NCBI GenBank assembly: GCA_023393125.1
Contig: JAEWMQ010000107.1
Location: forward strand, 1 to 64,000
DNA from: Bacillota bacterium
GTDB lineage: Bacteria > Bacillota > Clostridia > Lachnospirales > Cellulosilyticaceae
DNA length: 64,000 bases
Reading direction: 5' to 3'
The notes below the pieces were generated by a model that worked only from the letters and a program-made list of their open reading frames with translations, had not been told where the DNA came from and did not search any database. Each line of letters begins with the position of its first letter. Position 1 is the first letter of the stretch. Shown here one piece after another: positions 25,820 to 34,138 of this stretch. The translations under genes were made by a program, and so were the position numbers.

Positions 25820-26803
25820 ATGAAAAGATTAACTAAGATTTTAAGCTTAATGATGGTAACGACGCTTTCACTTATGAGTGTAGGTTGTCAAAGCACTACT
25901 TCTACAGGAGACACACAAAACTATAAAATAGGTGTTATTCAACTTGTAGAACATGCAGCTCTTGATGCTGCTTATCAAGGATTCGTGGATGGGTTAAAAG
26001 AGGCGGGATTTGAAGAGGGCAAAAATATTACCATTGATTATCAAAATGCTCAAGGCGATCAATCTAACTGCCAGACAATAGCTAACAAGCTTATAAATGA
26101 CCAAAGCCATCTTATTTTAGCAATTGCTACACCGGCAGCACAAGCAGTAGCTAATACAACTAAGGATATTCCTATTTTAGTAACCGCAGTAACAGACCCA
26201 GCAGCAGCAAAACTTGTTGCCACTAATGAAGTGCCTGGTGGTAATGTATCAGGTACATCTGATTTAACACCAGTTAAAGAGCAAATTGGTCTTATTACAC
26301 AACTAGTTCCAGATGTAAAAAAAGTTGGCTTATTATATTGCTCAAGTGAAGCTAACTCAAAATTCCAGATTGAAATAGCTAAGAAAGAATTAGCGGCATT
26401 AGGTCTTGAAGGTGTAGAAGCAACTGTTTCTAACTCAAATGAGATTCAACAAGTAACACAGTCTTTAATAGGTAAAGTAGAAGCTATTTACATCCCAACA
26501 GATAATATGCTTGCAGCAGGTATAGCTACAGTGTCTCAAGTAACAACACCATCTAAGCTTCCAGTAATCGTAGGTGAAGAGGGTATGGTTCAAAAGGGTG
26601 GAACAGCAACTTATGGAATCAATTACTACAATTTAGGAAAATTAACTGCAACTCAAGCGGTTTCTATTCTTAAAGATGGCAAGAAGCCAGCAGAAATGCC
26701 TATCGAATATGCTAGCGAAGGTACACTTGTAGTAAATGAAGATATACTTAAAGAAATGGGTATAGAATTACCTCAATCATTAAAAGATCAACTGGCAAAA
26801 TAG
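25820..26803 (+). CDS. ABC transporter substrate-binding lipoprotein (TrpX-like, ABC_sub_bind family)
   Basis: 327 aa. Lipoprotein signal with lipobox SVGCQS, then a periplasmic-binding-like fold of the ABC_sub_bind class: IGVIQLVEHAALDAAYQGF, the hinge-region TAVTDPAAAKLV and VKKVGLLYCSSEANS. Family members carry aromatic amino acids (TrpX in streptococci) or are uncharacterised. The first of three tightly linked genes (9 bp and 1 bp gaps) forming a complete importer. The substrate cannot be fixed from sequence alone. Confidence 0.9.
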   Translation: MKRLTKILSLMMVTTLSLMSVGCQSTTSTGDTQNYKIGVIQLVEHAALDAAYQGFVDGLKEAGFEEGKNITIDYQNAQGDQSNCQTIANKLINDQSHLILAIATPAAQAVANTTKDIPILVTAVTDPAAAKLVATNEVPGGNVSGTSDLTPVKEQIGLITQLVPDVKKVGLLYCSSEANSKFQIEIAKKELAALGLEGVEATVSNSNEIQQVTQSLIGKVEAIYIPTDNMLAAGIATVSQVTTPSKLPVIVGEEGMVQKGGTATYGINYYNLGKLTATQAVSILKDGKKPAEMPIEYASEGTLVVNEDILKEMGIELPQSLKDQLAK

Positions 26804-26812
26804 GAGGTTGTT

Positions 26813-27712
26813 ATGAACATATTATTGGCTATAGTAGGGGCTATTTCTCAAGGTGTATTATGGGGTCTTATGACACTAGGTGTTTATATTACTTTTAAAA
26901 TATTAGATTTTCCAGATATGACTGTTGATGGGAGCTTCGCTTTAGGTGGCGCGGTAAGTGCCATTTTAGTTGTTAAAGGCGTTAACCCATGGATAGCCAT
27001 ACTACCAGCTATGTGTGCAGGTATGATAGCTGGCGCTGCTACAGGTTTTCTACATACAAAGGTTAAAATTCCAGGAATTCTAGCAGGTATATTAACAATG
27101 CTTGCTTTATATTCTATTAACGTACGCATCCAAGGACAGGCAAATATTCCTCTCCTAGGAGAAAGAACAGTTGTTTCAACTTTAGGTGAAGTAATACAGA
27201 CTTCTACTAACAATTTAGCTTTAATCATTGGGTTAATTGTTTCTATAGGTATTGTTGCCATTTTATATTGGTTCTTTGGAACGGAACTTGGGAGTTCTAT
27301 TAGAGCAACAGGTAATAATGAGTATATGGTACGTGCTTTAGGTGTAAACACAGACAGAATGAAGATTATTGGTCTTATGCTTAGTAATGCCTTAGTTGCA
27401 CTATCTGGAGCCTTTGTTTCACAAAGTCAAGGGTTTGCTGATGTAGGTATGGGCCAAGGGGCTATTGTTATAGGGCTCGCTTCTATTATCATAGGAGAAG
27501 TGATTTTTGGTAATCGCTTTAATTTTGCCTATAAGTTAGCATCTATTATTGGTGGTTCTATTATTTATCGTATTATAATAGCTGTTGTACTTCAACTAGG
27601 AATGGAGTCTACAGACCTTAAATTATTAACAGCAGTACTCGTAGTGATTGCATTAGGTATTCCAGTAATGAAGAAGCAGCTAGACCAGCAAGCGAAGAGA
27701 AGGGAGGCATAA
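26813..27712 (+). CDS. ABC transporter permease (TrpY-like)
   Basis: 299 aa, about eight to nine membrane segments, branched-chain-amino-acid-permease fold. GVLWGLMTLGVYITFKILDFPDMTVDGSF is the characteristic start, GILTMLALYSINVRIQG follows, and GSSIRATGNNEYMVRALGVNT is the cytoplasmic loop that contacts the ATPase. AGGAGG precedes the ATG, 9 bp after the binding-protein gene. It pairs with the genes on either side. Confidence 0.92.
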   Translation: MNILLAIVGAISQGVLWGLMTLGVYITFKILDFPDMTVDGSFALGGAVSAILVVKGVNPWIAILPAMCAGMIAGAATGFLHTKVKIPGILAGILTMLALYSINVRIQGQANIPLLGERTVVSTLGEVIQTSTNNLALIIGLIVSIGIVAILYWFFGTELGSSIRATGNNEYMVRALGVNTDRMKIIGLMLSNALVALSGAFVSQSQGFADVGMGQGAIVIGLASIIIGEVIFGNRFNFAYKLASIIGGSIIYRIIIAVVLQLGMESTDLKLLTAVLVVIALGIPVMKKQLDQQAKRREA

Positions 27713-27713
27713 C

Positions 27714-28508
27714 ATGTTAAAGATAGAAAATCTTTATAAGACTTTTAATCCAGATACCATCAATGAGAAGAAAGCTTTAAATGGTATTGACCTTCATCTA
27801 AAACAGGGAGATTTTGTGACCGTTATTGGTGGTAATGGCGCAGGTAAATCTACCCTACTAAATATGATTGCTGGTGTTTATCTAAGTGATAAAGGCTCTA
27901 TTGTTCTATCAGGAGAAAATATTACTTACCAATCAGAACATAAACGTGCTAAGTTATTAGGGCGTGTTTTTCAAGATCCTATGAGAGGTACAGCAGCGGC
28001 AATGGAGATTCAAGAGAATCTGGCTATGGCTTATCGTAGAGGAAAGAAAAGAGGCCTAGGTTGGGGAATTACAAAGGAAGAAAAAAGCCTTTATGTAGAA
28101 AAACTAAAAATGTTAGATTTAGGCTTAGAAAATCGTCTAACTTCTAAGGTGGGGCTCCTTTCAGGAGGGCAACGTCAGGCATTAACCTTGCTTATGGCGA
28201 CACTTCAAAAGCCAAAACTGTTGCTATTAGATGAACATACAGCAGCTCTTGATCCAAAAACAGCACATAAGGTGCTAAATCTTACGGAACAAGTGATTGC
28301 AGAAGACCAGCTTACAGCACTTATGGTAACACATAATATGAAGGATGCTATTAGATTAGGTAATCGCCTCATTATGATGCATGAAGGGCGTATTATCTTT
28401 GATATTGAAGGTGAAGAAAAGAAAAACCTAAAAGTAGCAGACCTTCTAAAGATGTTCGAAGAAGCAAGTTCGGGCGAATTTGCTAATGATAGAATGTTAT
28501 TAGCGTAA
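27714..28508 (+). CDS. ABC transporter ATP-binding protein (TrpZ-like)
   Basis: 264 aa. Walker A GGNGAGKSTLL, Q-loop VFQDPMRGTA, signature LLSGGQRQAL, Walker B LLLLDEHTAALDPKT and H-loop VTHNMKDA. The DEH rather than DEP after Walker B and the long YRRGKKRGLGWGI insertion are typical of this BCAA-like subclass. Its start is 1 bp after the permease stop. A strong terminator closes the operon. Confidence 0.93.
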   Translation: MLKIENLYKTFNPDTINEKKALNGIDLHLKQGDFVTVIGGNGAGKSTLLNMIAGVYLSDKGSIVLSGENITYQSEHKRAKLLGRVFQDPMRGTAAAMEIQENLAMAYRRGKKRGLGWGITKEEKSLYVEKLKMLDLGLENRLTSKVGLLSGGQRQALTLLMATLQKPKLLLLDEHTAALDPKTAHKVLNLTEQVIAEDQLTALMVTHNMKDAIRLGNRLIMMHEGRIIFDIEGEEKKNLKVADLLKMFEEASSGEFANDRMLLA

Positions 28509-28524
28509 TAAATGAATAAACTTA

Positions 28525-28569
28525 AAAATGCAGAAGCTGTATATAAGAAATGACGGCTTCTGCATTTTT
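28525..28569 (+). terminator. Terminator of the TrpX-like ABC operon
   Basis: AAAATGCAGAAGC and GCTTCTGCATTTT form a perfect 13-bp stem ending in T residues. Confidence 0.9.
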
Positions 28570-28579
28570 AGTTAACCCA

Positions 28580-28607
28580 TTGTAATTAGAATGTTTTGAC
28601 ATATAAT
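28580..28607 (+). promoter_or_regulatory. Promoter of the leader-peptide/MFS transcript
   Basis: TTGTAA at 28580-28585 and TATAAT at 28602-28607, 16-bp spacer. The transcript would begin near 28614 and carry a roughly 180-nt leader. Confidence 0.6.
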
Positions 28608-28644
28608 AAAGATAAAAGAGCAAAGTAAGGAGAGAGGAGAGTCA

Positions 28645-28716
28645 TATGTGTAGGATAATCATTAATTTAAGCAAATTACTCTGTACAAGGTCTAATAAGA
28701 GGACGATCCTTGTATA
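28645..28716 (+). CDS. Leader peptide of a Mef-like exporter (23 codons)
   Basis: A 23-codon reading frame (MCRIIINLSKLLCTRSNKR, then TILV and TAG) preceded by a very strong AGGAGAGAGGAGAG ribosome site. It is too small to be an enzyme and lies in the leader of the MFS gene. Codons 11 onward form the left arm of hairpin A (28676-28690/28708-28722), and the stop lies in its right arm, so ribosome position decides which RNA fold forms. This is the layout of antibiotic-inducible attenuators of erm, cat and mef genes. Translation of the peptide is inferred. Confidence 0.7.
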
Positions 28717-28794
28717 GAGTAGCAGTTTAATCGTCCCGATTAGATTTTGTACTTTTGGTTGAAAATAATATTAACTAAAAAGGAGAAATCTAAT
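28676..28794 (+). promoter_or_regulatory. Translational attenuator of the MFS exporter
   Basis: Competing folds can be drawn. Hairpin A pairs 28676-28690 with 28708-28722. Hairpin B pairs TCTAAT and GGACGAT (28691-28707) with ATCGTCC and ATTAGA (28730-28744), extended by GTACAAG with a TTTGTAC segment to about 28753. Hairpin C pairs ATTAGATTT (28739-28747) with AAATCTAAT (28786-28794), which hides the MFS start codon. A and B exclude or pseudoknot with each other; B and C exclude each other. A ribosome stalled in the leader would break A, favour B, and free the start codon. Confidence 0.6.
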
Positions 28795-30076
28795 GAAAGA
28801 TTATAAATGGAATACATATATTATATTTTGGTTTACACAAACAATTTCACAGCTAGGAAGCTCTATGACTAGTTTTGCACTTATATTATGGGCATATAAT
28901 AAGACGCAGTCAGCCATGTCTATGTCACTGATGTCGTTTTGCAATTATTTACCTTATATAGTAGTCAGCTTATTCGCAGGGGCATTTATTGATAGGCATA
29001 GAAAAAAGATGATTATATTGGGAGCAGATATGATTGCTGCTCTAAATACATTAGTAATACTGCTATTGCTAACGATTGGGAAGTTAGAGCTTTATCATAT
29101 TTACATGGTAAATGCAGTCACAGGTGTAATGAATGCTTTTCAGGGCCCAGCTACCTCGGTAGCCATAGGAATTATTATACCTAAAGGGCAATATGAAAAA
29201 GCTAGTGGAATGAATTCTTTTTCAAGTTCTGTGTTAACAGTGGTTACACCAATGCTTGCCGCTTTTATTTATGGAATTCTAGGATTAAAGGGCGTTATTT
29301 TAGTTGATTTATTAAGCTTTATAATAGCTTTTGTGGTGCTTGCTGGTTTTATTCGTATACCTGAATTGCTTGTAAGTAAAGAACGTATAAAACAAACATT
29401 ATTAGAGGGTTGCAAAGAAGGGTGGATGTACTTAAAAGCACATAGAGGAATTTGGTACTTAGTATTAAGTATGACAGTAGTTAATTTATTTTCACGTATA
29501 GGCTATGAAAATATTTTACCAGCGTTAATCTTGGCTAGAAGCGGTGGAGATGAAAATATCTTGGCTTTGGTCACAGGATTTATAGGCTTTGGTGGTATTA
29601 TAGGTGGGGTAGTAATCACCTTCATTAAATTTCCTAGATCAAGAATTAAGGTTATTTATTTCTCTACGGCATTTTCATTCTTAGTGGGAGATGTGTTAAT
29701 GGGAATGAGTAGGAGTGCATGGATGTGGTGTCTTTCTGCTGTAGCAACTAGCGTGCTTATTCCTTTTATTAATGCAGGCATCAGTGCTATTATGTATGAG
29801 AAGGTTCCTAAAGAAATGCAAGGAAGAGTATTTTCAGTGAGAAATGCGCTGCAAAATGGGACTATTCCTATTGGCATATTGCTAGGAGGCTATTTAGCAG
29901 ATTACGTATTTGAACCTTTTATGAAAAGCGATAATCAAGTTGTCAGATTCTTAGAAAGAGTAGTAGGAACAGGAAACGGAATCGGTATGGCAGTTATGTT
30001 TTTATGCACAGGTATTTTAGGTGCGTTGTTTAGTATAATATGGTATAGGCATAAAGATATTAGGAAGTTAGATTAA
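28793..30076 (+). CDS. MFS exporter, Mef-like (macrolide-efflux-type family)
   Basis: 427 aa with 12 predicted membrane segments. The start (WNTYIIFWFTQTISQLGSSMTSFALILWAYNKTQSAMSMSLMSF), AGAFIDRHRKKMIILGADMI between segments 2 and 3, and the long central loop match the MFS_3/MefA group. Members export macrolides or other antibiotics, but many are uncharacterised. Ribosome site AAAAAGGAGAAAT precedes the ATG. The inducible-looking leader (28645-28794) supports a drug-response role. It stands alone and ends with a terminator. Confidence 0.88.
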   Translation: MKDYKWNTYIIFWFTQTISQLGSSMTSFALILWAYNKTQSAMSMSLMSFCNYLPYIVVSLFAGAFIDRHRKKMIILGADMIAALNTLVILLLLTIGKLELYHIYMVNAVTGVMNAFQGPATSVAIGIIIPKGQYEKASGMNSFSSSVLTVVTPMLAAFIYGILGLKGVILVDLLSFIIAFVVLAGFIRIPELLVSKERIKQTLLEGCKEGWMYLKAHRGIWYLVLSMTVVNLFSRIGYENILPALILARSGGDENILALVTGFIGFGGIIGGVVITFIKFPRSRIKVIYFSTAFSFLVGDVLMGMSRSAWMWCLSAVATSVLIPFINAGISAIMYEKVPKEMQGRVFSVRNALQNGTIPIGILLGGYLADYVFEPFMKSDNQVVRFLERVVGTGNGIGMAVMFLCTGILGALFSIIWYRHKDIRKLD

Positions 30077-30094
30077 AATAAAATAGAATGGATT

Positions 30095-30145
30095 AATCCT
30101 AGAACATAAGTGTATAAAGAGGTATCTTATGTTCTAGGATTTTTT
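30095..30145 (+). terminator. Terminator after the MFS gene (CTAGAACAT family)
   Basis: AATCCTAGAACATAAG and CTTATGTTCTAGGATT form a perfect 16-bp stem followed by T residues. Its core recurs at 44394-44442 and 48755-48809. Confidence 0.9.
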
Positions 30146-30206
30146 GCTTAAGGGGAAAAGTGTATACTAATTTGGACAAATAGAGATATAAATGTAGGGG
30201 GTAATT

Positions 30207-30779
30207 ATGCTAACAGAATTCATGATGCAGAGTTTACAAGGTTTAAGTAAGATAGTTAACGTGATGGGAATAGTCATTGGTGCTATTGCCATATTAAGGG
30301 GATCAAAGACGCTGATTCAACTTATAGAGGAATATCTAAGAATTAAATCTGCAAAGGGTACTTATTTTAAAACAAAAATAGAAGTGGAACAAGTAAAAGT
30401 AAACGAAGAGATTATGGCACATGACCATAGGCCGGTTTTATTAAATAAGTGGGATAGAGATGCAGACCATTTCAGATGGACTAGAAATCAATTCTTAATA
30501 TACTTTAGTTATACAGATTATAAGGGAAATCCTTGCTTTGGACATTATGTAACAGTTAAGGGCAGAAGGCTAAAAGAGCCTATAGATATTTATTATCATC
30601 CAGCTGTAACGAGTAAATATGTCATTGATAGGGGAGAAAGAAAAAAAGACTTTATATCAACTCTTTTACTTCTTGGAATTGCGGGGTTAATCATCTTCCC
30701 TAGTGGAGCACTTTTTGTCCTATTAAAGATTATAGCCCTCATAATAAGTTGTTCTTTAGTACATGATGTAGGTATATAG
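30207..30779 (+). CDS. Uncharacterised membrane protein
   Basis: 190 aa. A membrane segment near the N-terminus (residues about 12-30), a soluble middle with many tryptophan, tyrosine and charged residues (HDHRPVLLNKWDRDADHFRW) and two closely spaced C-terminal segments (LLLLGIAGLIIFPSG, LFVLLKIIALIIS). The middle resembles small beta-barrel domains seen in DUF3592-like proteins, but the match is weak. GTAGGGGG precedes the ATG. No operon partner; function unknown. Confidence 0.6.
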   Translation: MLTEFMMQSLQGLSKIVNVMGIVIGAIAILRGSKTLIQLIEEYLRIKSAKGTYFKTKIEVEQVKVNEEIMAHDHRPVLLNKWDRDADHFRWTRNQFLIYFSYTDYKGNPCFGHYVTVKGRRLKEPIDIYYHPAVTSKYVIDRGERKKDFISTLLLLGIAGLIIFPSGALFVLLKIIALIISCSLVHDVGI

Positions 30780-30901
30780 CAATTATAAATAATTTACCAA
30801 TAAACAACTTATAATATGTGATAGTATCACAAAAATAAGGTTAGAAGAGCATAGGTGTGTTAAAATAAAGTGTGAATGATACTAGTATAAGGAGCACCTT
30901 A

Positions 30902-31381
30902 ATGAAGATAGAATTAATCTGTGTAGGAAAATTAAAGGAAAAATATTTAGTACAAGCTATTGATGAATATAGCAAGAGATTAAGTAGATACTGTAAGCTT
31001 AACATTACAGAGCTAGCAGATGAGAAAACACCAGATAATGCCTCAGAAAAAGAAGAGCTGATGATTAAAGATAAAGAAGGAGAAAAAATCCTTTCTAAGA
31101 TAAGTGATACAGCATATGTGGTAGCCTTAGACTTACAAGGGAAAATGTTATCCTCAGAGGAGTTAGCAAGCTTTATGGCAGACTGCGGTGTAAGGGGAAA
31201 TAGTCATATTGTATTTGTCATAGGTGGTTCACTAGGGTTATCAGATGACGTACGTCAAAGAGCTAATTATAAGTTGTGTTTTTCGAAAATGACTTTTCCA
31301 CATCAGTTATTTAGAGTGATGTTATTAGAGCAGATTTATAGAGGGTTTAGAATTAATAACAATGAGCCGTATCACAAGTAA
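30902..31381 (+). CDS. rlmH: 23S rRNA (pseudouridine1915-N3)-methyltransferase
   Basis: 159 aa, the standard RlmH length. It is a SPOUT methyltransferase. MKIELICVGKLKEKYL at the start, IVFVIGGSLGLSDDV at the trefoil knot (the SAM site), KMTFPHQLFRVMLLEQIYRG and the conserved C-terminal NNEPYHK are all present. It methylates pseudouridine 1915 in helix 69 of 23S rRNA. Start at 30902 behind AAGGAGCACC; the reading from 30872 adds ten unsupported residues. Confidence 0.96.
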   Translation: MKIELICVGKLKEKYLVQAIDEYSKRLSRYCKLNITELADEKTPDNASEKEELMIKDKEGEKILSKISDTAYVVALDLQGKMLSSEELASFMADCGVRGNSHIVFVIGGSLGLSDDVRQRANYKLCFSKMTFPHQLFRVMLLEQIYRGFRINNNEPYHK

Positions 31382-31572
31382 GTTTTAAGCTTTGTAAAAG
31401 CAATACCTATCAAACTTCACATATGTCAGCTGATACACTTTTGACATCAATAATAAATCCTATGCCTAAAATAAGGTGTAGGATTATTTAATTTAACAAG
31501 CCTGATATACCAAAAAATATAAAATAATGATAATATTAAGATAATTAAGATGTTTGCGAGAGGAGAAAGTAT

Positions 31573-31734
31573 ATGGAGAAAAGAAAAATAAAAAATCAAT
31601 CTAATAAAGAGAATTCCTTGATTAGGACTCTAAGTATTTTTGTGAGTTTGTATTTAGTAGTGATGAGCATTTTTATTTATGTTTGGGGTGCAGAGCAACA
31701 TAATACCAAAACTATTTCCATAAGTTTAACATAG
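31573..31734 (+). CDS. 53-aa single-pass membrane micro-protein, paralogous to the next gene's N-terminus
   Basis: Small gene with a strong GAGAGGAGAAAG site. The product has a basic start and one membrane segment. Its stretch SLIRTLSIFVSLYLVVMSIF aligns with YFLIRALSVFLIVYLVIMSV of the protein at 31815, so the two are tandem duplicates over their first 45 residues or so. It then ends after a short extracellular tail. It may be a genuine micro-protein or the surviving head of a lost sensor gene; the intact ribosome site and frame favour expression. Confidence 0.6.
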   Translation: MEKRKIKNQSNKENSLIRTLSIFVSLYLVVMSIFIYVWGAEQHNTKTISISLT

Positions 31735-31814
31735 CGTAGAGGGTGAGACTGTTTAAATATAAAGATAATTTGATTTATTTTAAACAAGGAGAAAGGTATA
31801 GGGGGAGAAGGAAA

Positions 31815-32873
31815 ATGAATAATAAATCCAGCTATAGATATTTTTTGATTAGGGCTTTAAGTGTATTTTTGATTGTATATCTAGTAATAATGAGCGTTTA
31901 TACTTGTGTTGTGGCACAGTATTACAACGTACAAATTGAAAAAACATTAGCTTTGTTCACGGATAAGATAAAGAGTTATATAGTGTATAATGGAGAGATT
32001 AAGAACTCTGATATAGGGAATTTAAGTAAAGATAAAATTGAAATGTGGCAGGAGGGAAGTATAAATAGAATTGCTACATTTTACTGGATATTTACTAATC
32101 CAGGACAGCATCCTGATAATGATACACAGTTGGCAGTTTATGATGAAAATAATAAAAAGTGGATTGCAAAGACTGGTAACTGCTTAATCTTTAAGGAAAA
32201 TAATCCCTTAGAAGTGGACCAAGATTTACTGAATAAATTTAGAAGAGAAGATTTTGAGATTTATGGGACACTATATATGGAACATTACTTAACTAGAGAA
32301 CAGATCAACTCAATATTAGAGGATAAGCGCTATGGCAAAGGAACGTTCAGCGTAGAAGGTTATTATAGTGAAGGGGAAATTATACCTCAGAAATTGCAGC
32401 AATATGAACTGACTTATGAAAAAGGTGACTCGAGTAAATTGATAAGCAAGAAATTAATTAATACCTATCTCTTTGATAATTCAATAGATACAACCAAAAT
32501 GATTCCTTTTGCTGGAGAATCGGATCATTTCTTTTCAAGGCAGGAGAGGACTTCTTTCTATTATAACAACCATGAGGGAGATTGGAACTGGGAGGATTAT
32601 AATAAAGCATTAATTCCTAATATAGAGGATATAGTACAGGGAGGAGAATCTAGACTAGATAATAAGAAGAACTTATTTAAGGTAAGCCAAAGACAGCTCG
32701 ATAAGGTTAATGTTGAGGGGAATACATACTGGATTTCTAAATATTACGTGTGTTTTCCTTTATATGAAGTAGTGATTGTATCAGGTAAAGTATATCTATT
32801 TGGTATAATAGCAGCTATTATTTTTACAGGTATTTGTTCTGTAGTACTATGGAAGCGTTATAGGTTATCTTAG
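31815..32873 (+). CDS. Sensor-like two-pass membrane protein, C-terminally truncated
   Basis: 352 aa from the ATG at 31815 (GGGGGAGAAGGA site). It has a membrane segment at residues about 10-32, a 270-residue extracellular domain with no family I recognise, and a second segment (LFGIIAAIIFTGICSVVLWKRYR) just before the stop. This is the topology of a histidine-kinase sensor input domain with no HAMP, histidine-box or ATPase part. Shifted frames immediately after the stop still encode kinase-linker-like sequence (see 32874-33010), so the gene is probably a decayed sensor kinase rather than a complete protein. Confidence 0.65.
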   Translation: MNNKSSYRYFLIRALSVFLIVYLVIMSVYTCVVAQYYNVQIEKTLALFTDKIKSYIVYNGEIKNSDIGNLSKDKIEMWQEGSINRIATFYWIFTNPGQHPDNDTQLAVYDENNKKWIAKTGNCLIFKENNPLEVDQDLLNKFRREDFEIYGTLYMEHYLTREQINSILEDKRYGKGTFSVEGYYSEGEIIPQKLQQYELTYEKGDSSKLISKKLINTYLFDNSIDTTKMIPFAGESDHFFSRQERTSFYYNNHEGDWNWEDYNKALIPNIEDIVQGGESRLDNKKNLFKVSQRQLDKVNVEGNTYWISKYYVCFPLYEVVIVSGKVYLFGIIAAIIFTGICSVVLWKRYRLS

Positions 32874-33010
32874 AGAACTTGTTCAGTATATTGAAGAATT
32901 ATATCAGACTTAATTACGCAGATATCAGATGGGAAAGATACTAATTTTGTATTTATGGAGGAGATTGCTTTTTAATTTAATAAGTCCTCTTTAGAGGAAA
33001 ATAAGCAATA
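32874..33010 (+). pseudogene. Frame-shifted remnant of the sensor's cytoplasmic region
   Basis: After the stop at 32873 one frame reads RELVQYIEELYQT and stops; another then reads LITQISDGKDTNF and VFMEEIAF, a stop, and FNKSSLEENKQ. These are helix-rich, linker-like and continuous in sense, but broken by at least two frameshifts or stops. Further fragments to 33187 contain many stops. No kinase core is recoverable. Confidence 0.55.
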
Positions 33011-33187
33011 GAAAGTACGCCTAGATAAATCAGCTTTTCGGCAAATTTGAGAGATAGTAATAGACTCATAATATGTTTTTTCATAAATTCAAATAAAGCA
33101 TCTATAAGCCATTGTTTAGATTGAAGTGCAATATAATATGTTCTAGATAGTACTACAAGAAGCAGATTGAAAGATTGGGGGGAGTGA

Positions 33188-33976
33188 ATGCATGTGACTA
33201 TAAGGGATTGCAACATATTTTATTATAGTGGAACAGGAAATAGTTATTTAGTAGCACAGGAATTCAATAAGAGATTGGGGCAAGGGAAAATTTACAATTT
33301 ACTAGAATATGCGGGCGAGAAGTTAGCTACTGATAAAATCATCATAATTTTTCCCGTACATATGTATGGGGTACCTCCAGTTGTACTAGAATTTATTAGG
33401 AGGATACAGGTAGAGAGTAAGGTGAAAATTTATGTAATTTGTACTTGTGGAGGTATCGCAGGAGAAACATTATGGCAAGTAAAAGAAGCATTAGAAGAAA
33501 GAAAAATGCAAATGGCAGGAGGCTATATAATTAAGATGCCCAGGACTTACATTGTAGAGTTTAAAGTTCAAAGTGAGGCAAAGCAGAAAGAGCTAATAAT
33601 AGCCATGTATAAAAAGGTTTCTCAGATTGTTAAAGATGTTGCAGAAGGGAAAAGAAAACGATTCGAAGTAAAGGAAATAGGGTTTGGGCGTATCATGCAT
33701 CGATTAGTATATCCTAATATGATGAAGAATTTAAATGATGGAGATAAGGCATTTTGGGTTAACTCATCATGCCTAGGATGTAAACAATGCACGCAGACAT
33801 GTCCAGTTCAAAATATTGAGTATAAGGATGGAAAGCTGTTATGGCAACATAACTGCCTTATGTGCTTTAGATGTATTCATGAATGTCCTAGAGGTGCCAT
33901 AGAATATGGTAATCATACTTCAGGTAAAAAGCGTTATAAAAATTTGGACTTAAAAGAGTATAGATGGTACAAATAG
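33188..33976 (+). CDS. EFR1-type flavodoxin-like/ferredoxin fusion
   Basis: 262 aa. N-terminal flavodoxin-like domain with the FMN phosphate loop YYSGTGNSYLVA (residues about 12-23) and VHMYGVPP; C-terminal ferredoxin domain with two four-cysteine clusters, CLGCKQCTQTCPV and CLMCFRCIHECPRG. This fusion (EFR1 family) moves electrons between iron-sulfur clusters and a flavin in anaerobes; its partner is unknown. GGGGGAG lies very close to the ATG, so the GTG at 33194 is an alternative start. Single gene. Confidence 0.88.
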   Translation: MHVTIRDCNIFYYSGTGNSYLVAQEFNKRLGQGKIYNLLEYAGEKLATDKIIIIFPVHMYGVPPVVLEFIRRIQVESKVKIYVICTCGGIAGETLWQVKEALEERKMQMAGGYIIKMPRTYIVEFKVQSEAKQKELIIAMYKKVSQIVKDVAEGKRKRFEVKEIGFGRIMHRLVYPNMMKNLNDGDKAFWVNSSCLGCKQCTQTCPVQNIEYKDGKLLWQHNCLMCFRCIHECPRGAIEYGNHTSGKKRYKNLDLKEYRWYK

Positions 33977-34018
33977 TCTAATGAGTTATCTTATCTAGCT
34001 TAGAAAAATATTATTTGA

Positions 34019-34059
34019 AAAAGGAGCAAGAATCTTCCTATAGATTCTTGCTCCTTTTA
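34019..34059. terminator. Bidirectional terminator between EFR1 and the GH8-like gene
   Basis: AAGGAGCAAGAATCT and AGATTCTTGCTCCTT form a perfect 15-bp stem flanked by A and T runs. It serves convergent genes on both strands. Confidence 0.92.
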
Positions 34060-34138
34060 TTTGGTATGTTTTTTCAAAAACTTCATTGTAGTGACTATAC
34101 AAATTTTAAATTTTGCTATTCTGTAGGATGTTCAGCAA

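Noticed and set aside
26884..27351. 155-codon reading frame on the minus strand
   Set aside because: It lies wholly inside the TrpY-like permease gene, has no ribosome site, and its protein shows no fold-like pattern.
28739..28760. Transcription terminator in the MFS leader
   Set aside because: The hairpins have no U run after them, so translation control rather than termination is the better model.
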